Assembly (NCBI RefSeq): GCF_001625015.1
Contig: NZ_LVWJ02000014.1
Span: forward strand, 2,790,001 to 2,854,000
Length of the DNA: 64,000 bases
Reading direction: 5' to 3'
Origin: Lewinella sp. 4G2
Lineage (GTDB): Bacteria; Bacteroidota; Bacteroidia; Chitinophagales; Saprospiraceae
A program made the translations under genes and the position numbers. The notes under the pieces were generated by a model that did no database searches, was not told where the DNA came from, and saw only the letters and a list, made by a program, of their open reading frames with translations. Positions 53,640 through 63,311 of the stretch are shown here, one piece after another; position 1 is the first letter of the stretch; every line of letters starts with the position of its first letter.

Positions 53640-56600
53640 ATGCGGTTTGTTTTCTGTGTGTTGGCTGTATTTTTCTCCATTGGCCTTCAGGCTCAGGGGT
53701 TTAGCATTACGACGGAGGTTACGGATGCCACTTGTAGCGCCAACGGCCGGGTGGACATCACCGTGACCGGTGGGAGTGGTTCCTTTCAGTACGATCTGAC
53801 GGGTGATTGCGGACCTGATTTTCAATCCTTGGACGAGGCCTTCTTTACTTCACTTCCCCCGTGTACCTACCTGCTAAGTGTAACTGATAGAGTATCCAGC
53901 ATGACTGCGACCGCTACGGTTGTGGTAGGCAGTGCGAATGAGTTGCTTTCGGTAGCCACGGAATTCTCGGGCTGTGATGCGGTCGTATCGATCGAAGGTG
54001 GTTTGCCGCCCTACAACGTTTCCTACACTAATGATGGTGCTAACGAAGTTGATACCATGCTTTCCGCGTCACTTACAATTGGTGAGATTGGCGATGCGCG
54101 CATCGATGGTACCGTAATTGACGATTGCGGTAACTCCCGCCGGTTTACTCTAGACGGCAGAACTACGGCTGTCAGCCGGATCGGCATTGACCAAGAGGCG
54201 GATAGCATCCGCGTGACCTTTCAGGGTGGGGTAGGGCCGTTCACTTACGTCCTCACGAGTACCCTGGGCAGCTTTACAAGCGCCACTGGAAGGTTTCCCT
54301 ACGAGGAGGTAGGTTGTTCGGCATCCGTTTCAATTCGGGGCGCCTGCCCTAATGCCGAAAGAGTTGAAGACATTACGCTGGAAAGCCGCGTTGGATTGAA
54401 CTGCGTCAACTACGAGGAGGGCACCGCTACGGTATTTGTGGACCCACCCGGTGTACAGCCCTATACCTTTACCGTGGAGGCGGCGGGGCAGACAATTACC
54501 TCTAACTCTACCAGAATAAGCGGCATACCGGCGGGAGCAACCTCACTGATGGTAACGGCCACCGACGGTTGTGGAGAGGAGATACCGGGCGCCGTAAATA
54601 CTACACCGCTACGCATCATCACACCGGAAGCGTTGGACGCCTGTAACGCGAATGAGCTTTCTATCCTTGCAGGAAGGACTTGCGCGGGGGATAATAAATA
54701 CCCCATCGAGATCACCTGTGAGAGTTGCCCGGGTAGCCCCTCGCTCAGCCAGACTGAAGACGGGCAGATCCTCACTTTTATGGCGGGTACGGATGTCGGT
54801 AACTACGTGATCAGTTTTGAGGATGGTTGCGGCGATCGGCAACGTTGTACCGATTCCATTTTGCTGGAAGTCGTCCCTGCCTGCGACTCCCTCATCGCGA
54901 ATGTTATCCAACTTTTTACCTGTGAGAACGGCTCCATCAGCCGTTCGCCCATCCAGGATCCATCCTTTGTTTATCAACTCAGGGACGCCACCGGTAGTAT
55001 CGTTGAGGCAAGTAATACGACGGGGCGGTTCACAAATTTGAGTGACGGTGATTACACCGTGGAAGTAACCGGAGCCTGTTTAACCACAAGCAGTGACGTA
55101 ACATTAGGAGTAGACCTTCCAATTGATCCAACCATCATTTTGGACCCTACGTACGCAGCTCAAACCAATGGAAGCTGCGGCGTACGCTACGGAGTAGAAG
55201 TGGAGCAATCAGAGGGGCCGTACGAACTGGTAAGCCTTGATGATCCATCGCTTCAGTTTTACTTGAATGACTTCGACCAGAGTGCCTGCCCCAACTTCAA
55301 CGTTCCGCTGTTACTGCCTCCGGGAGATTACCGGCTGGTTTCTCTGAGTCGCTGTGGGGAAAAGCTGTTTACGCTGCCGGACCTCGTGGAAGATCGGATC
55401 AACAACATTGACGTCGTCTCTACTTGCCCCGGCGCTACGGAAATAGACGTCGACGCGCTGCTGCGAACGAGCCGGGAATGGCGCGAATACTTTGCCGATT
55501 TAGGCTTTCGCAGTCTGATCCGGGGCAACGAGGGGGATTACCTATTCGTCAATGGCCGCCGGTATTTTGGGGGAAGTATTACCAACCTGGCCCCCGGCGA
55601 GTACGAAGTGGTGGTTGGGCTAGGGTTCGGCCAAATTGAATGTGGCATCGATACGGCTACGGTGACGATTCCCGCCTACGAGCCCGTCAGCCTGGCCGTC
55701 AGTGGCAACTACATCTGCGAGGACGGAGGTGCATCACCTCTGCAAATACAGCCCCAAAATGGTAATGGGCCCTACTCTCTGCGGCGGATAGATTGTGCAA
55801 ATACTTCCTCGATCATCAGTACTCAGTCATTAGTGGCGGGAGACATTGCCATGGTAGATACCGAAGGCGTAGGCACCTACTGCTTCGTGGTGGAAGACAA
55901 CTGCGGCATTACCTCCGACTTCCAGGTAGAAGTGCGCAACCTAGCCGATCAGGTGCGGTTCGCGTATGATTGTTCCCCCGCGGTCATTTTACTTGCGGAT
56001 ACACTGGACGGCGTATTTACGTGGCTCGACGCGGAAGGGGCGCCCGTCGGGGTAGGCAACCAAGTTAGCGTTCCGCCAGCGACCGAAGACCGCACCTTCA
56101 CCCTCGAAGTCCTCACCGATATCTGTACGCTAACCGCCGAAGTAGAAGTGCCAGGCCGGGCCATCCTCCCAGAATTAGCGATTGATGCTAGTGATGACGT
56201 CGTACAGTGTGGAGACGATCCGGTAACCGTCACCGCATCGGTGGATGCCAACTCTACGCTACAATGGGAGGGGCAAGCGATCAACGAAGACCAACTCTCG
56301 GTGACCGAGCCAGGTAGCTACCGCATTACCGCCACCAACGACTTGGCCTGTGCAGTGACTGACAGCGTCCTGGTGGTCCGGGTAGTAAAACCCAACCCAA
56401 GTATTGGCTTTAGCGAACTGGTTTGTCCCGGCACGCCGGCAAGGTTCGGCATCGAAACAACTCCCGGTGAAATGGCTAGCTGGATGCCAACGAATGAGTT
56501 GACGGATTCCATCACCGTAACGGAGGAGAATAATTACGTGGTGACCGTTGAGAACGAAGCGGGTTGCATCGGTCAGGATTCTATCCTTTTTGTCCCACCG

Positions 56601-57374
56601 CTACCCATCGAGTTTAGTGCTACCCCGGACTCCGTAAGCTGCTTCGGCCAGGAAGACGGTGCCCTTATCGTTGACGGGAATGGCGGAACCGGCACGCTCA
56701 CCTACACGCTCGTAGGTGAAGGCCGCAATCTCGAAGCCCCCGCTCTCGACTTATCCGCCGGAACCTATACGCTGATGGTTCGCGACGAAAATGGCTGTGG
56801 ACGGGATACTACCATCACAATCGGTACGCCAGATAGTACCGCCTTAGACGTTGGACCAGACGTTTACGCGGTCTTTGGTGACGAGGTATTCCTCAACCTG
56901 TTCAACAATCTGGATTCCGTAATCGCCATTTCGCTCTCGCCCCTAATCCTTGACGCGGAACTCACCGACGAAACCATTCGCTTTCGCGGAACGGAGAGCG
57001 TCGATTTGCTCGTTACCCTACTCGATACCCGGGGCTGCCCCGCATCGGACTCCGTCCGCATCATCGTGGATCGTCAGCTCAAGTTGTACGCTCCTACGGC
57101 CTTCTCCCCGAACGGGGATGGTGTCAACGACCGGTTCACTTTGCAAGGAACGTCCGACGTAGCTACGATCTCCAGCTTGCGCGTCTTTGACCGTTGGGGC
57201 TCGCAGGTGTTTTCAGCTACGGATGTGGCGCCTAACGACCTTGGGGCGGGATGGGATGGCAATGGTCCTGACCGCCGACCCCTCAATCCCGCCACATTTG
57301 TCTGGCAGGCGGAGGTTGTTTTCTTTGATGGATCCGAGCGGGTATTCAGCGGAGCGGTTAGCTTGTTGCGGTAG
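53640..57374 (+). CDS. Large secreted protein with gliding-motility-type (T9SS type B) C-terminal domain
   Basis: 1244 residues: signal peptide (to GLQAQ), then many Ig-/SprB-like beta modules rich in paired cysteines and Gly (TDATCSANGRVDITVTGGSG, PDSVSCFGQEDGALIVDGNGG). The last ~90 residues form the CHU_C/gliding motility-associated domain (YAPTAFSPNGDGVNDRFTL, LRVFDRWGSQVFS, FVWQAEVVF), which sends proteins through T9SS to the surface. Likely an adhesin or matrix protein. Its last 17 bp overlap the convergent photolyase gene. Confidence 0.9.
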   Translation: MRFVFCVLAVFFSIGLQAQGFSITTEVTDATCSANGRVDITVTGGSGSFQYDLTGDCGPDFQSLDEAFFTSLPPCTYLLSVTDRVSSMTATATVVVGSANELLSVATEFSGCDAVVSIEGGLPPYNVSYTNDGANEVDTMLSASLTIGEIGDARIDGTVIDDCGNSRRFTLDGRTTAVSRIGIDQEADSIRVTFQGGVGPFTYVLTSTLGSFTSATGRFPYEEVGCSASVSIRGACPNAERVEDITLESRVGLNCVNYEEGTATVFVDPPGVQPYTFTVEAAGQTITSNSTRISGIPAGATSLMVTATDGCGEEIPGAVNTTPLRIITPEALDACNANELSILAGRTCAGDNKYPIEITCESCPGSPSLSQTEDGQILTFMAGTDVGNYVISFEDGCGDRQRCTDSILLEVVPACDSLIANVIQLFTCENGSISRSPIQDPSFVYQLRDATGSIVEASNTTGRFTNLSDGDYTVEVTGACLTTSSDVTLGVDLPIDPTIILDPTYAAQTNGSCGVRYGVEVEQSEGPYELVSLDDPSLQFYLNDFDQSACPNFNVPLLLPPGDYRLVSLSRCGEKLFTLPDLVEDRINNIDVVSTCPGATEIDVDALLRTSREWREYFADLGFRSLIRGNEGDYLFVNGRRYFGGSITNLAPGEYEVVVGLGFGQIECGIDTATVTIPAYEPVSLAVSGNYICEDGGASPLQIQPQNGNGPYSLRRIDCANTSSIISTQSLVAGDIAMVDTEGVGTYCFVVEDNCGITSDFQVEVRNLADQVRFAYDCSPAVILLADTLDGVFTWLDAEGAPVGVGNQVSVPPATEDRTFTLEVLTDICTLTAEVEVPGRAILPELAIDASDDVVQCGDDPVTVTASVDANSTLQWEGQAINEDQLSVTEPGSYRITATNDLACAVTDSVLVVRVVKPNPSIGFSELVCPGTPARFGIETTPGEMASWMPTNELTDSITVTEENNYVVTVENEAGCIGQDSILFVPPLPIEFSATPDSVSCFGQEDGALIVDGNGGTGTLTYTLVGEGRNLEAPALDLSAGTYTLMVRDENGCGRDTTITIGTPDSTALDVGPDVYAVFGDEVFLNLFNNLDSVIAISLSPLILDAELTDETIRFRGTESVDLLVTLLDTRGCPASDSVRIIVDRQLKLYAPTAFSPNGDGVNDRFTLQGTSDVATISSLRVFDRWGSQVFSATDVAPNDLGAGWDGNGPDRRPLNPATFVWQAEVVFFDGSERVFSGAVSLLR

Positions 57375-58977
57375 CCTTGGCCACCTTCTTTTTGCGGGGT
57401 TTACGTGGCCCCTTGCGGCTTCCGTGTTTGGCGAATACCTTTTCGGTGATCTCGCGTCCGCCGGGCTGAAATTTGAGGTCACCAATGATTTTGCGGTAAG
57501 CCTTTACACGTTCGGTGCGGTCGACCACTGCCGGCGGGTACTCCCCTAAGCCAACCGTTAGGTCGCGTTTGGCAATTTCTTTGGCCGTGTAATCACGGAG
57601 TTCGGGGATCCACCGGTGCACAAATTCGGCGTCGGGGTCGTGGTCGGTAAATTGCTTTTCGGGGCTGTACGTGCGGAGGGTATTAATCCCTACCATGCCA
57701 GCCTGCATTTGCAGTTGGGCGAGGTGGATACCGGGTTCGTAATCCGTGTAGAGCTGGGCCATTGGTTTGTCGATCCTCCGGAAGTCCAGGTGGAGCATGT
57801 GGGCGGCGGTGCTCGTCAGCATGGCGCGCATTCGGAAATTGATGTAGCCCGTCACGGCCATGCAGCGGATGCAGGCATCGACCATCACGAAACCGGTGCG
57901 GCCGGTGATCCAGGCTTGGAAAAGTTCGTCGCTGTTCTCTAGTTGGAGGTCCCAGAAATTGGGGTTGAGTGGCCGGTGCTCCATCTCCACCTCCGTTTCC
58001 AGGCGCTGGCTGAAGTGGTCGCGCCAGTGCAGGCGGCTGAGGAAGGAGCGGAGGTTTTTGCGCCACGTCCCCGCATTCTCCAAGTCGCTGTCCTTTAGGG
58101 ATTCGTAGTAAGTCTGCGTCCGTTGGTAGACGGTCCGCCCGGAGATCGTTCCCCAGGCCAGATGGACACTCAGTCGGCTACAGCGGTAGAAGGCGGTATT
58201 GGGGCTGGACATCCCCTTAGAGTAGTCCAGCGCTCGCTCCCGGTGAAAACTTCGGAGGGTGGTCTCCGCGCTCTGTTCCGATACCGGTTGCACGTACTGA
58301 CGTTGCACCTGCGACAGCGCAAAATTGAAGTGCTCGGGTACGAGTGGCCCGTCGTGCGCATCCCCAAACAGTTCAACTTTGGGCATCCATTTATCAACTG
58401 GTAAGGTCTGAGTTAATTTTTGCGTCTTGACGGGCGCCGGAAGGGCAAGTAATAATTTGTACTCATCCAGAATTTTCACGTTTTGAAGATCTGGAATTGG
58501 GAGCAGTTCACCACGGTAGAATTGCTCCCAGTCCTTATGCCGCTTATCCCGATCTACGGGGCCGCGTAAGACGCCCGTTTGCTGGTGTTCCTCCCAAGTG
58601 ACGCCCCTTTCTTGGCACCATTTACTGACGGCCTTATCGCGATCATAGGTCCGATTATTGCCCGTTTCGAAGTGGCTGACGAGGGCCGTAAACGGCTTGG
58701 CTGCGTAGAGTAGATCGAGCGTTTCAATAACTTCCCGATGGCTAAAACCCAACTGCGCTTCACCATTTTGGCGCTCACGCAGGTGCCGGGTTAAGCCGTT
58801 AAACGCGTCGCACTGGGCGTGGACGTGGAAGACACTCGTTTCGGCCGCCACCAACGCGGAGGGTTCAAGAATGAAGAGGGGAGTGACCGTGTCGTAGCCA
58901 GAAATGGCCGCGGTAAGTGCAGGATTATCCGCCAGGCGGAAGTCGCGTTTGAGCCAGTAAATTGCGTGAGTTGCCAT
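57358..58977 (-). CDS. Cryptochrome/photolyase family protein
   Basis: Flavoprotein that repairs UV dimers or senses blue light. 539 residues from ATG 58977 (MATHAIYWLKRDFRLADNPAL). The N-terminal alpha/beta domain and the C-terminal FAD-binding helical domain are visible (SRLHWRDHFSQRL, HRPLNPNFWDL, TGFVMVDACIRCMAVTGYINFRMRAML, DYEPGIHLAQLQMQAG). The C-terminus is lysine-rich (GSRKGPRKPRKKKVAKATA). Whether it repairs DNA cannot be told from sequence alone. Two copies of the 17-bp motif lie in its codons (58305-58321, 58770-58786). An in-frame start at 59037 is unlikely. Confidence 0.88.
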   Translation of the reverse strand: MATHAIYWLKRDFRLADNPALTAAISGYDTVTPLFILEPSALVAAETSVFHVHAQCDAFNGLTRHLRERQNGEAQLGFSHREVIETLDLLYAAKPFTALVSHFETGNNRTYDRDKAVSKWCQERGVTWEEHQQTGVLRGPVDRDKRHKDWEQFYRGELLPIPDLQNVKILDEYKLLLALPAPVKTQKLTQTLPVDKWMPKVELFGDAHDGPLVPEHFNFALSQVQRQYVQPVSEQSAETTLRSFHRERALDYSKGMSSPNTAFYRCSRLSVHLAWGTISGRTVYQRTQTYYESLKDSDLENAGTWRKNLRSFLSRLHWRDHFSQRLETEVEMEHRPLNPNFWDLQLENSDELFQAWITGRTGFVMVDACIRCMAVTGYINFRMRAMLTSTAAHMLHLDFRRIDKPMAQLYTDYEPGIHLAQLQMQAGMVGINTLRTYSPEKQFTDHDPDAEFVHRWIPELRDYTAKEIAKRDLTVGLGEYPPAVVDRTERVKAYRKIIGDLKFQPGGREITEKVFAKHGSRKGPRKPRKKKVAKATATS

Positions 58978-59076
58978 GCTATTGAAAGCGCGGCCAGCCG
59001 CCGGGTGTTCTGTTTTGGCGTGACAGGGCGGCGTCAACAGGACGTTGCCGTCACTTTAATGCCAGAGCTATTCGAT

Positions 59077-60009
59077 CTAACTTTTTTCCGCCATCAAGGC
59101 ACCGTAGGTTACCTCCAAGTTGACACCCCGTAACCGCTCCCCAAACTTCCATTCCCGAGCGCCGGGGATGGTTTCCGTTTTGGCCTTTAGGTCTTCGAGT
59201 GAGGTACCTTTTTTGATCTCTTTGCGTACGTAGTTCCGTAATTTCTTCAGGTAGTTTTCGAAGGCCTTGATGTCGGAAGCCGTTCCGAAAACGGGGTAGC
59301 CATCCGCTGCGTGGCCGAAGATGTAGATGGTGTTGCGATCGTAATGCGTACGGATCTTTTTCATGACCACCGGCCAGTTCAGAATATCGCCGCCGGCGCC
59401 CGGATCGATGTAGGGGAAGCGGCGGTTAAACAGCAGGTCGCCCAGGTGAGCCACGTTGGCATTCTCAAAGTGGACGACCGCATCCCCCCCAGTGTGGGCT
59501 GCCCCGAAGTGGCGCAAGGAAACGGTCTCCTTACCGTCGGGCAGGTTGGTGGACCAGCTTTCGCCGAAGGTCGTTTTGGGAAGCGGCAGCTCGGCTTTTT
59601 CGTCCTTTTTAGCGAGGTTCTCGATTAGATTCTGTTTGGCGCGTTCGTGGGCCACGTACTGGGTGGCGAGGGGTGCGATCACGCCGTTTCCGCCGGTATG
59701 GTCACCGTGGTGATGGGTATTGGCGAGGAGCGAAAACTGCGTGAGCCGCCCCTGCTCGCGGAGGGTTTCGAGGAGGGCCGTAGCCTGATCCGGGAACTGG
59801 GTGTCCACCACCACGCCGCCTTCGGGTTGGCCGCCCGGTAGGTAGAGGCCGATGGTGCCCCCACGATTGGTGTAGTAGCCAACGTTCCCGCGGATAAGTT
59901 GGTAATCACCCGCCAGTTCCGGACGAAAGGTATTGGCGAACAACTCCAGGCCGGAGGTGGCCAGGGCGGCGGTAGCGAGGCTGGTTTTTAGAAAATTTCG
60001 ACGGTGCAT
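59077..60009 (-). CDS. Tat-exported metallo-beta-lactamase-fold hydrolase
   Basis: 310 residues from ATG 60009. The N-terminus HRRNFLKTSLATAALATSG is a twin-arginine signal, so the folded metalloprotein is exported to the periplasm. Zinc motif THHHGDHTGG (about 97-106) and a later HFGAAHTGGDAVVHF fit the MBL superfamily; GHAADGYPVFG follows. Substrate unknown. A TAACTTTA element (60037-60030 on the minus strand) lies ~20 bp upstream. Confidence 0.85.
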   Translation of the reverse strand: MHRRNFLKTSLATAALATSGLELFANTFRPELAGDYQLIRGNVGYYTNRGGTIGLYLPGGQPEGGVVVDTQFPDQATALLETLREQGRLTQFSLLANTHHHGDHTGGNGVIAPLATQYVAHERAKQNLIENLAKKDEKAELPLPKTTFGESWSTNLPDGKETVSLRHFGAAHTGGDAVVHFENANVAHLGDLLFNRRFPYIDPGAGGDILNWPVVMKKIRTHYDRNTIYIFGHAADGYPVFGTASDIKAFENYLKKLRNYVRKEIKKGTSLEDLKAKTETIPGAREWKFGERLRGVNLEVTYGALMAEKS

Positions 60010-60034
60010 GGGGTGGGTTATTGGTAGGGTAAAG

Positions 60035-60559
60035 TTACGCCTCGCCACTCTGCTGTCCTCGTTCAAAAGCGATGACGTCGGCCAGCGACTGTTCGTGGAA
60101 CTTAACACTGAGGCCGTCGGGGAGGCGTAACCGAAGGTCGGGATTGATGGATTTATTGAGCCCTTTCCGGTCGATGTACGTAGCAGGAAACCCAAGGTGA
60201 TCGGTCAGACGCCATTCGAAATCAGCGAGGGGAGTATCGATTACAAACTCCACGTGCTCGTACCCGGAAGGGTAGGCGCTACCTGGTTTGGGGGCGGGCA
60301 ATTCCAGGACCTCGATTGAGCGCCCGCGAAAGGTAATGGGATCCGAAAGCCGAAAGACGGCAATCGGTCGGCCGCCGATTTGACTCTCCGTCAGCAACTC
60401 ATTCTCTAATAGCAATGCGTCGCGTAACGCAACGTATTCCTCCCAATCACCGACGCGATAACAGAGGTGGTCGAGCTCGAATCCGTCGAATTGTCCGGGT
60501 ACTTTTTCGAGGGCAGCGAACAGTTGGGTGAGGAAATTTTGCGGGTCGGGGAGGGACAT
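60035..60559 (-). CDS. YecM/VOC-fold protein
   Basis: 174 residues from ATG 60559 (MSLPDPQNFLTQLFAALEKV). Sequence resembles YecM-type members of the vicinal-oxygen-chelate fold (GFELDHLCYRVGDWEEYVALRDALL, GRPIAVFRL, VEVLELPAPKPG-like segment, YEHVEFVIDTPL). Function unknown; may bind a metal. ATG 60577 is also in frame, but the promoter below would put the transcript start within a few bases of it, so 60559 seems better. It diverges from the LOG gene. Confidence 0.75.
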   Translation of the reverse strand: MSLPDPQNFLTQLFAALEKVPGQFDGFELDHLCYRVGDWEEYVALRDALLLENELLTESQIGGRPIAVFRLSDPITFRGRSIEVLELPAPKPGSAYPSGYEHVEFVIDTPLADFEWRLTDHLGFPATYIDRKGLNKSINPDLRLRLPDGLSVKFHEQSLADVIAFERGQQSGEA

Positions 60560-60585
60560 ATTGGGCGGGGCGTTCATCTTTACGG

Positions 60586-60614
60586 CAAATCTACACCGTA
60601 TGTCCCAACGCAAA
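60586..60614 (-). promoter_or_regulatory. Promoter of the YecM-like gene, inside the start of the LOG gene
   Basis: On the minus strand TTTG (60614-60611), 17-bp spacer, TAGATTTG (60593-60586): a full Bacteroidota promoter. The -33 box lies within codons 4-5 of the divergent LOG gene (ATG 60600). Confidence 0.6.
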
Positions 60615-61181
60615 TCCATCGCCATCTTTTGTGGTTCCTCTTCCGGAAGTGACCCCGCCTACGTCGCCGCCGCTCACGAGATGGGGCGGGCCATCGCCGA
60701 GCGGGGCTACCGGTTGGTGTACGGCGCCGGCTCCGTCGGCCTTATGGGCGAAGTCGCCGACGAAGTGCTACGGCAGGGTGGGGAAGTGCTGGGTGTGATC
60801 CCCCAATTCCTCGTCGATATGGAAGTCGGCCACGATGGTCTGACGGAACTCATCGTCACCGAAACCATGCACGAACGCAAACTCGCCATGGCCGAGGCCG
60901 CCGACGGTTTCATCGCCATGCCCGGCGGGGTAGGGACGCTCGAAGAGATCATCGAGGTACTCACCTGGACGCAGCTGGGCGTCCACGATAAACAGTGCGG
61001 CCTGTACGACGTGAAGGGCTACTACGACCACCTTGTCCGCTTCCTCGAACACGCCGTAGACCAGCGTTTTCTCAAGGCCAGTCAGGCCGCCTTACTCCAC
61101 CGGGGCGCTGACGCAGGTGCGTTGCTGGAGACGGTTTTAGAGAGTGGTGGGGTTGTTTATGAGGGGAAGTGGGTTGGGTAG
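60600..61181 (+). CDS. LOG-family nucleotide phosphoribohydrolase (TIGR00730)
   Basis: Members split a purine base from nucleoside monophosphates (cytokinin-activating 'lonely guy' type). 193 residues, Rossmann fold: SIAIFCGSSSGSDPAYVAAA, GRAIAERGYRLVYGAGSVGLMG, and MPGGVGTLEEI (about 106-116), the PGGxGTxxE motif. Codons 61104-61120 carry a motif copy (RGADAGAL). ATG 60600 is only 22 bp from ATG 60577 of the divergent gene. An earlier in-frame start (60528) lies inside the neighbour. Confidence 0.92.
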   Translation: MSQRKSIAIFCGSSSGSDPAYVAAAHEMGRAIAERGYRLVYGAGSVGLMGEVADEVLRQGGEVLGVIPQFLVDMEVGHDGLTELIVTETMHERKLAMAEAADGFIAMPGGVGTLEEIIEVLTWTQLGVHDKQCGLYDVKGYYDHLVRFLEHAVDQRFLKASQAALLHRGADAGALLETVLESGGVVYEGKWVG

Positions 61182-61320
61182 CAATAAATATTATTTTTAT
61201 TTAGAGGATATGTATTGAATAGCGTAATTTGACAAAGCCAGCCGATTGCTTAACACGATGCTCCATAAGATGCATAAGCCAGCGGAAAACTCAACTATCA
61301 CCTACCTAAAACCCTCACTA

Positions 61321-63069
61321 ATGATGAACAGATTACAGTCTTTTGTTTCCGCTTTTTGCCTCTCTCTCCTTTTACCTTTTGGCGCAATTGGCCAAAGTTG
61401 TGGGGCTACGCCACTTACTACCAGCTTTGAAACATCTTTCGTTCGCGCTCTATATTCAACTGGTGGTGATATGTGGTACACCGGATTGGAGGAAGCTTAT
61501 TTTGTAACTGACCCTTCCAGTCGTCGAAACTTCGCGATCATGTTCGCTGGCGGCCTTTGGTTGGGGGCGAAAGACCCCGGTGGCAACCTAAAAGTTTCTG
61601 CCCAGACGTACGGTAGAAATAGTTTTGATTTTGACTACCGACCTGGACCATTGAACGTAGACGGAACTGAATTTGAAAACTGTGAGGATTGGGTTTTGCC
61701 ATTCAAAATTACCCGAGAGGAGATATTGGAATATCAGAATCGGCTTAATTTGCCCGAGCCTCTTGCTCCAGAAATGATCGTAGATAATATTCTAGGTTGG
61801 CCGGGCCAGGGTAATCCATACTTCTTTGGTATTCACGGCCATAATCTACCGGATACTCCCAATGGATTAGCACCCTTCCACGATGAGGATCTTGACGGAA
61901 TTTATGACCCAACGCGGGGTGATTATCCTCTATTCTGTGGGGATCTGGCCAGCTGGTCCGTCTTTCATGATGCGGTACCCAATCAAGATAGTAACTCACC
62001 CGCTAGTTTAGAAATGGAGATTCATCAGCTGGTGTACGCCACTAATTTTTCTGGAAGCCCTCTTAATACTACCACATTTCATGAGTACACCTTCATTAAT
62101 CGTGGCCAGGAAGACTTAATTGATCTACACGTTGGGCAGTGGATGGATTTCGACTTAGGCTGCCCGAGCAATGATCGTTTTAATTCAGTGCCTGAGAATA
62201 ATCTGTTTTACTATTACAATGATTCTGCAATCGAAACGCAGCAATGTTTTCAGATAGGTTCTACAACTACTGGCACAACCAGACCAGTGACGATTGTGCA
62301 AATCCTAGATGGTCTAAAAGCTTATAATTCGGATTCTTCGGAAGTTGTGAACCGAGGTATGTCCAGTATTTCAGGGTACGGTAATGAAGGTTTCTCTACA
62401 ACGCCAGTAGGTGCTGGACCTGCGCGTAATCCTACCCAGTATTACAACTTACTCACCGGAAAGTGGTCCGGAGGTGAACCGATCACGAGGGGAGGGCTAG
62501 GTTTTCAAACGGAAGGGGATACGACTCGGTTTGCCTACGATGGAGGGCTGGACGCCAATGGCGTTCCGTGGCGCAATTGTAATCAACCAGATGGGAATAT
62601 TACTATTGATCCTCGCGTAGTGATGAGTAGCGGTCCGGTAATCATGTCCCCGGGTACTTCAAACTCTCTCACGATTGCCGTGACTACAACGTTCAGAAAT
62701 AACTATGATGGAGAGTGCCCAGACGAAGGACCTATCGTTCGATTAGCAGGAGTGGTGAAAAGAGTTTTTGATGAATTTTGCGCAAGTTCTATCTCTACGA
62801 GCGCCGACCCCCAACCCGCCACAGTCCTCCAACTATCCGTATACCCAAACCCTACCCACGGGCGAATTAATTTCGATCTACCGGTGGGCAGCTCCATCCA
62901 GTCCCTGCAATTATTCAATGCTGCCGGGCAACGCGTCGCAACGATGCAAGGGAACGGGCCAACGTTGAGTTACGATACTAAGGCGAATGGCTTGCCGGCG
63001 GGGCTGTATCATTACCTGGTAAGGACTGGAGATGGGCGGTCTGGTAGTGGACGGGTGGTTGTTCGGTAG
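61321..63069 (+). CDS. T9SS-secreted protein of unknown function
   Basis: 582 residues from ATG 61321 (MMNRLQSFVSAFCLSLLLPF, signal peptide ending GAIGQ). The body (about 25-500) has no recognised domain; it holds stretches such as FAGGLWLGAKDPGG, ATNFSGSPLNTTTFHEYTFINRG and WMDFDLGCPSNDRF. The last ~75 residues are a T9SS type A signal (VYPNPTHGRINFDLPVG ... LPAGLYHYLV). Codons in the body are clearly AT-richer than in the tail. A start at 61246 would precede the signal peptide by 25 residues. Confidence 0.8.
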   Translation: MMNRLQSFVSAFCLSLLLPFGAIGQSCGATPLTTSFETSFVRALYSTGGDMWYTGLEEAYFVTDPSSRRNFAIMFAGGLWLGAKDPGGNLKVSAQTYGRNSFDFDYRPGPLNVDGTEFENCEDWVLPFKITREEILEYQNRLNLPEPLAPEMIVDNILGWPGQGNPYFFGIHGHNLPDTPNGLAPFHDEDLDGIYDPTRGDYPLFCGDLASWSVFHDAVPNQDSNSPASLEMEIHQLVYATNFSGSPLNTTTFHEYTFINRGQEDLIDLHVGQWMDFDLGCPSNDRFNSVPENNLFYYYNDSAIETQQCFQIGSTTTGTTRPVTIVQILDGLKAYNSDSSEVVNRGMSSISGYGNEGFSTTPVGAGPARNPTQYYNLLTGKWSGGEPITRGGLGFQTEGDTTRFAYDGGLDANGVPWRNCNQPDGNITIDPRVVMSSGPVIMSPGTSNSLTIAVTTTFRNNYDGECPDEGPIVRLAGVVKRVFDEFCASSISTSADPQPATVLQLSVYPNPTHGRINFDLPVGSSIQSLQLFNAAGQRVATMQGNGPTLSYDTKANGLPAGLYHYLVRTGDGRSGSGRVVVR

Positions 63070-63311
63070 GGGGGTAGTTAGGATCTAGGCGAGAGCCGCA
63101 TTGACTGCTTTGAATTGGTCTCCTTGCTTTATGGATGCCAAAACTCATCCTTTCCAGTTCCCTTATTGGAGAGGGCTTGAGTTAGTCTAAGGGCTCCGGA
63201 AGTAACGCTTCTTCTACCCGCCCTAAGCTGCAAATAAGCAAAAAGGACACCAGGGGTTTATAAACATAGGCTGTCCGTAGCATTACTCTCCGGATTTCTG
63301 GGGTACTGCCG
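63070..63311. other. Intergenic region without recognised features
   Basis: 242 bp between convergent genes. I see no clear terminator hairpin, repeat array or gene. Confidence 0.5.
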
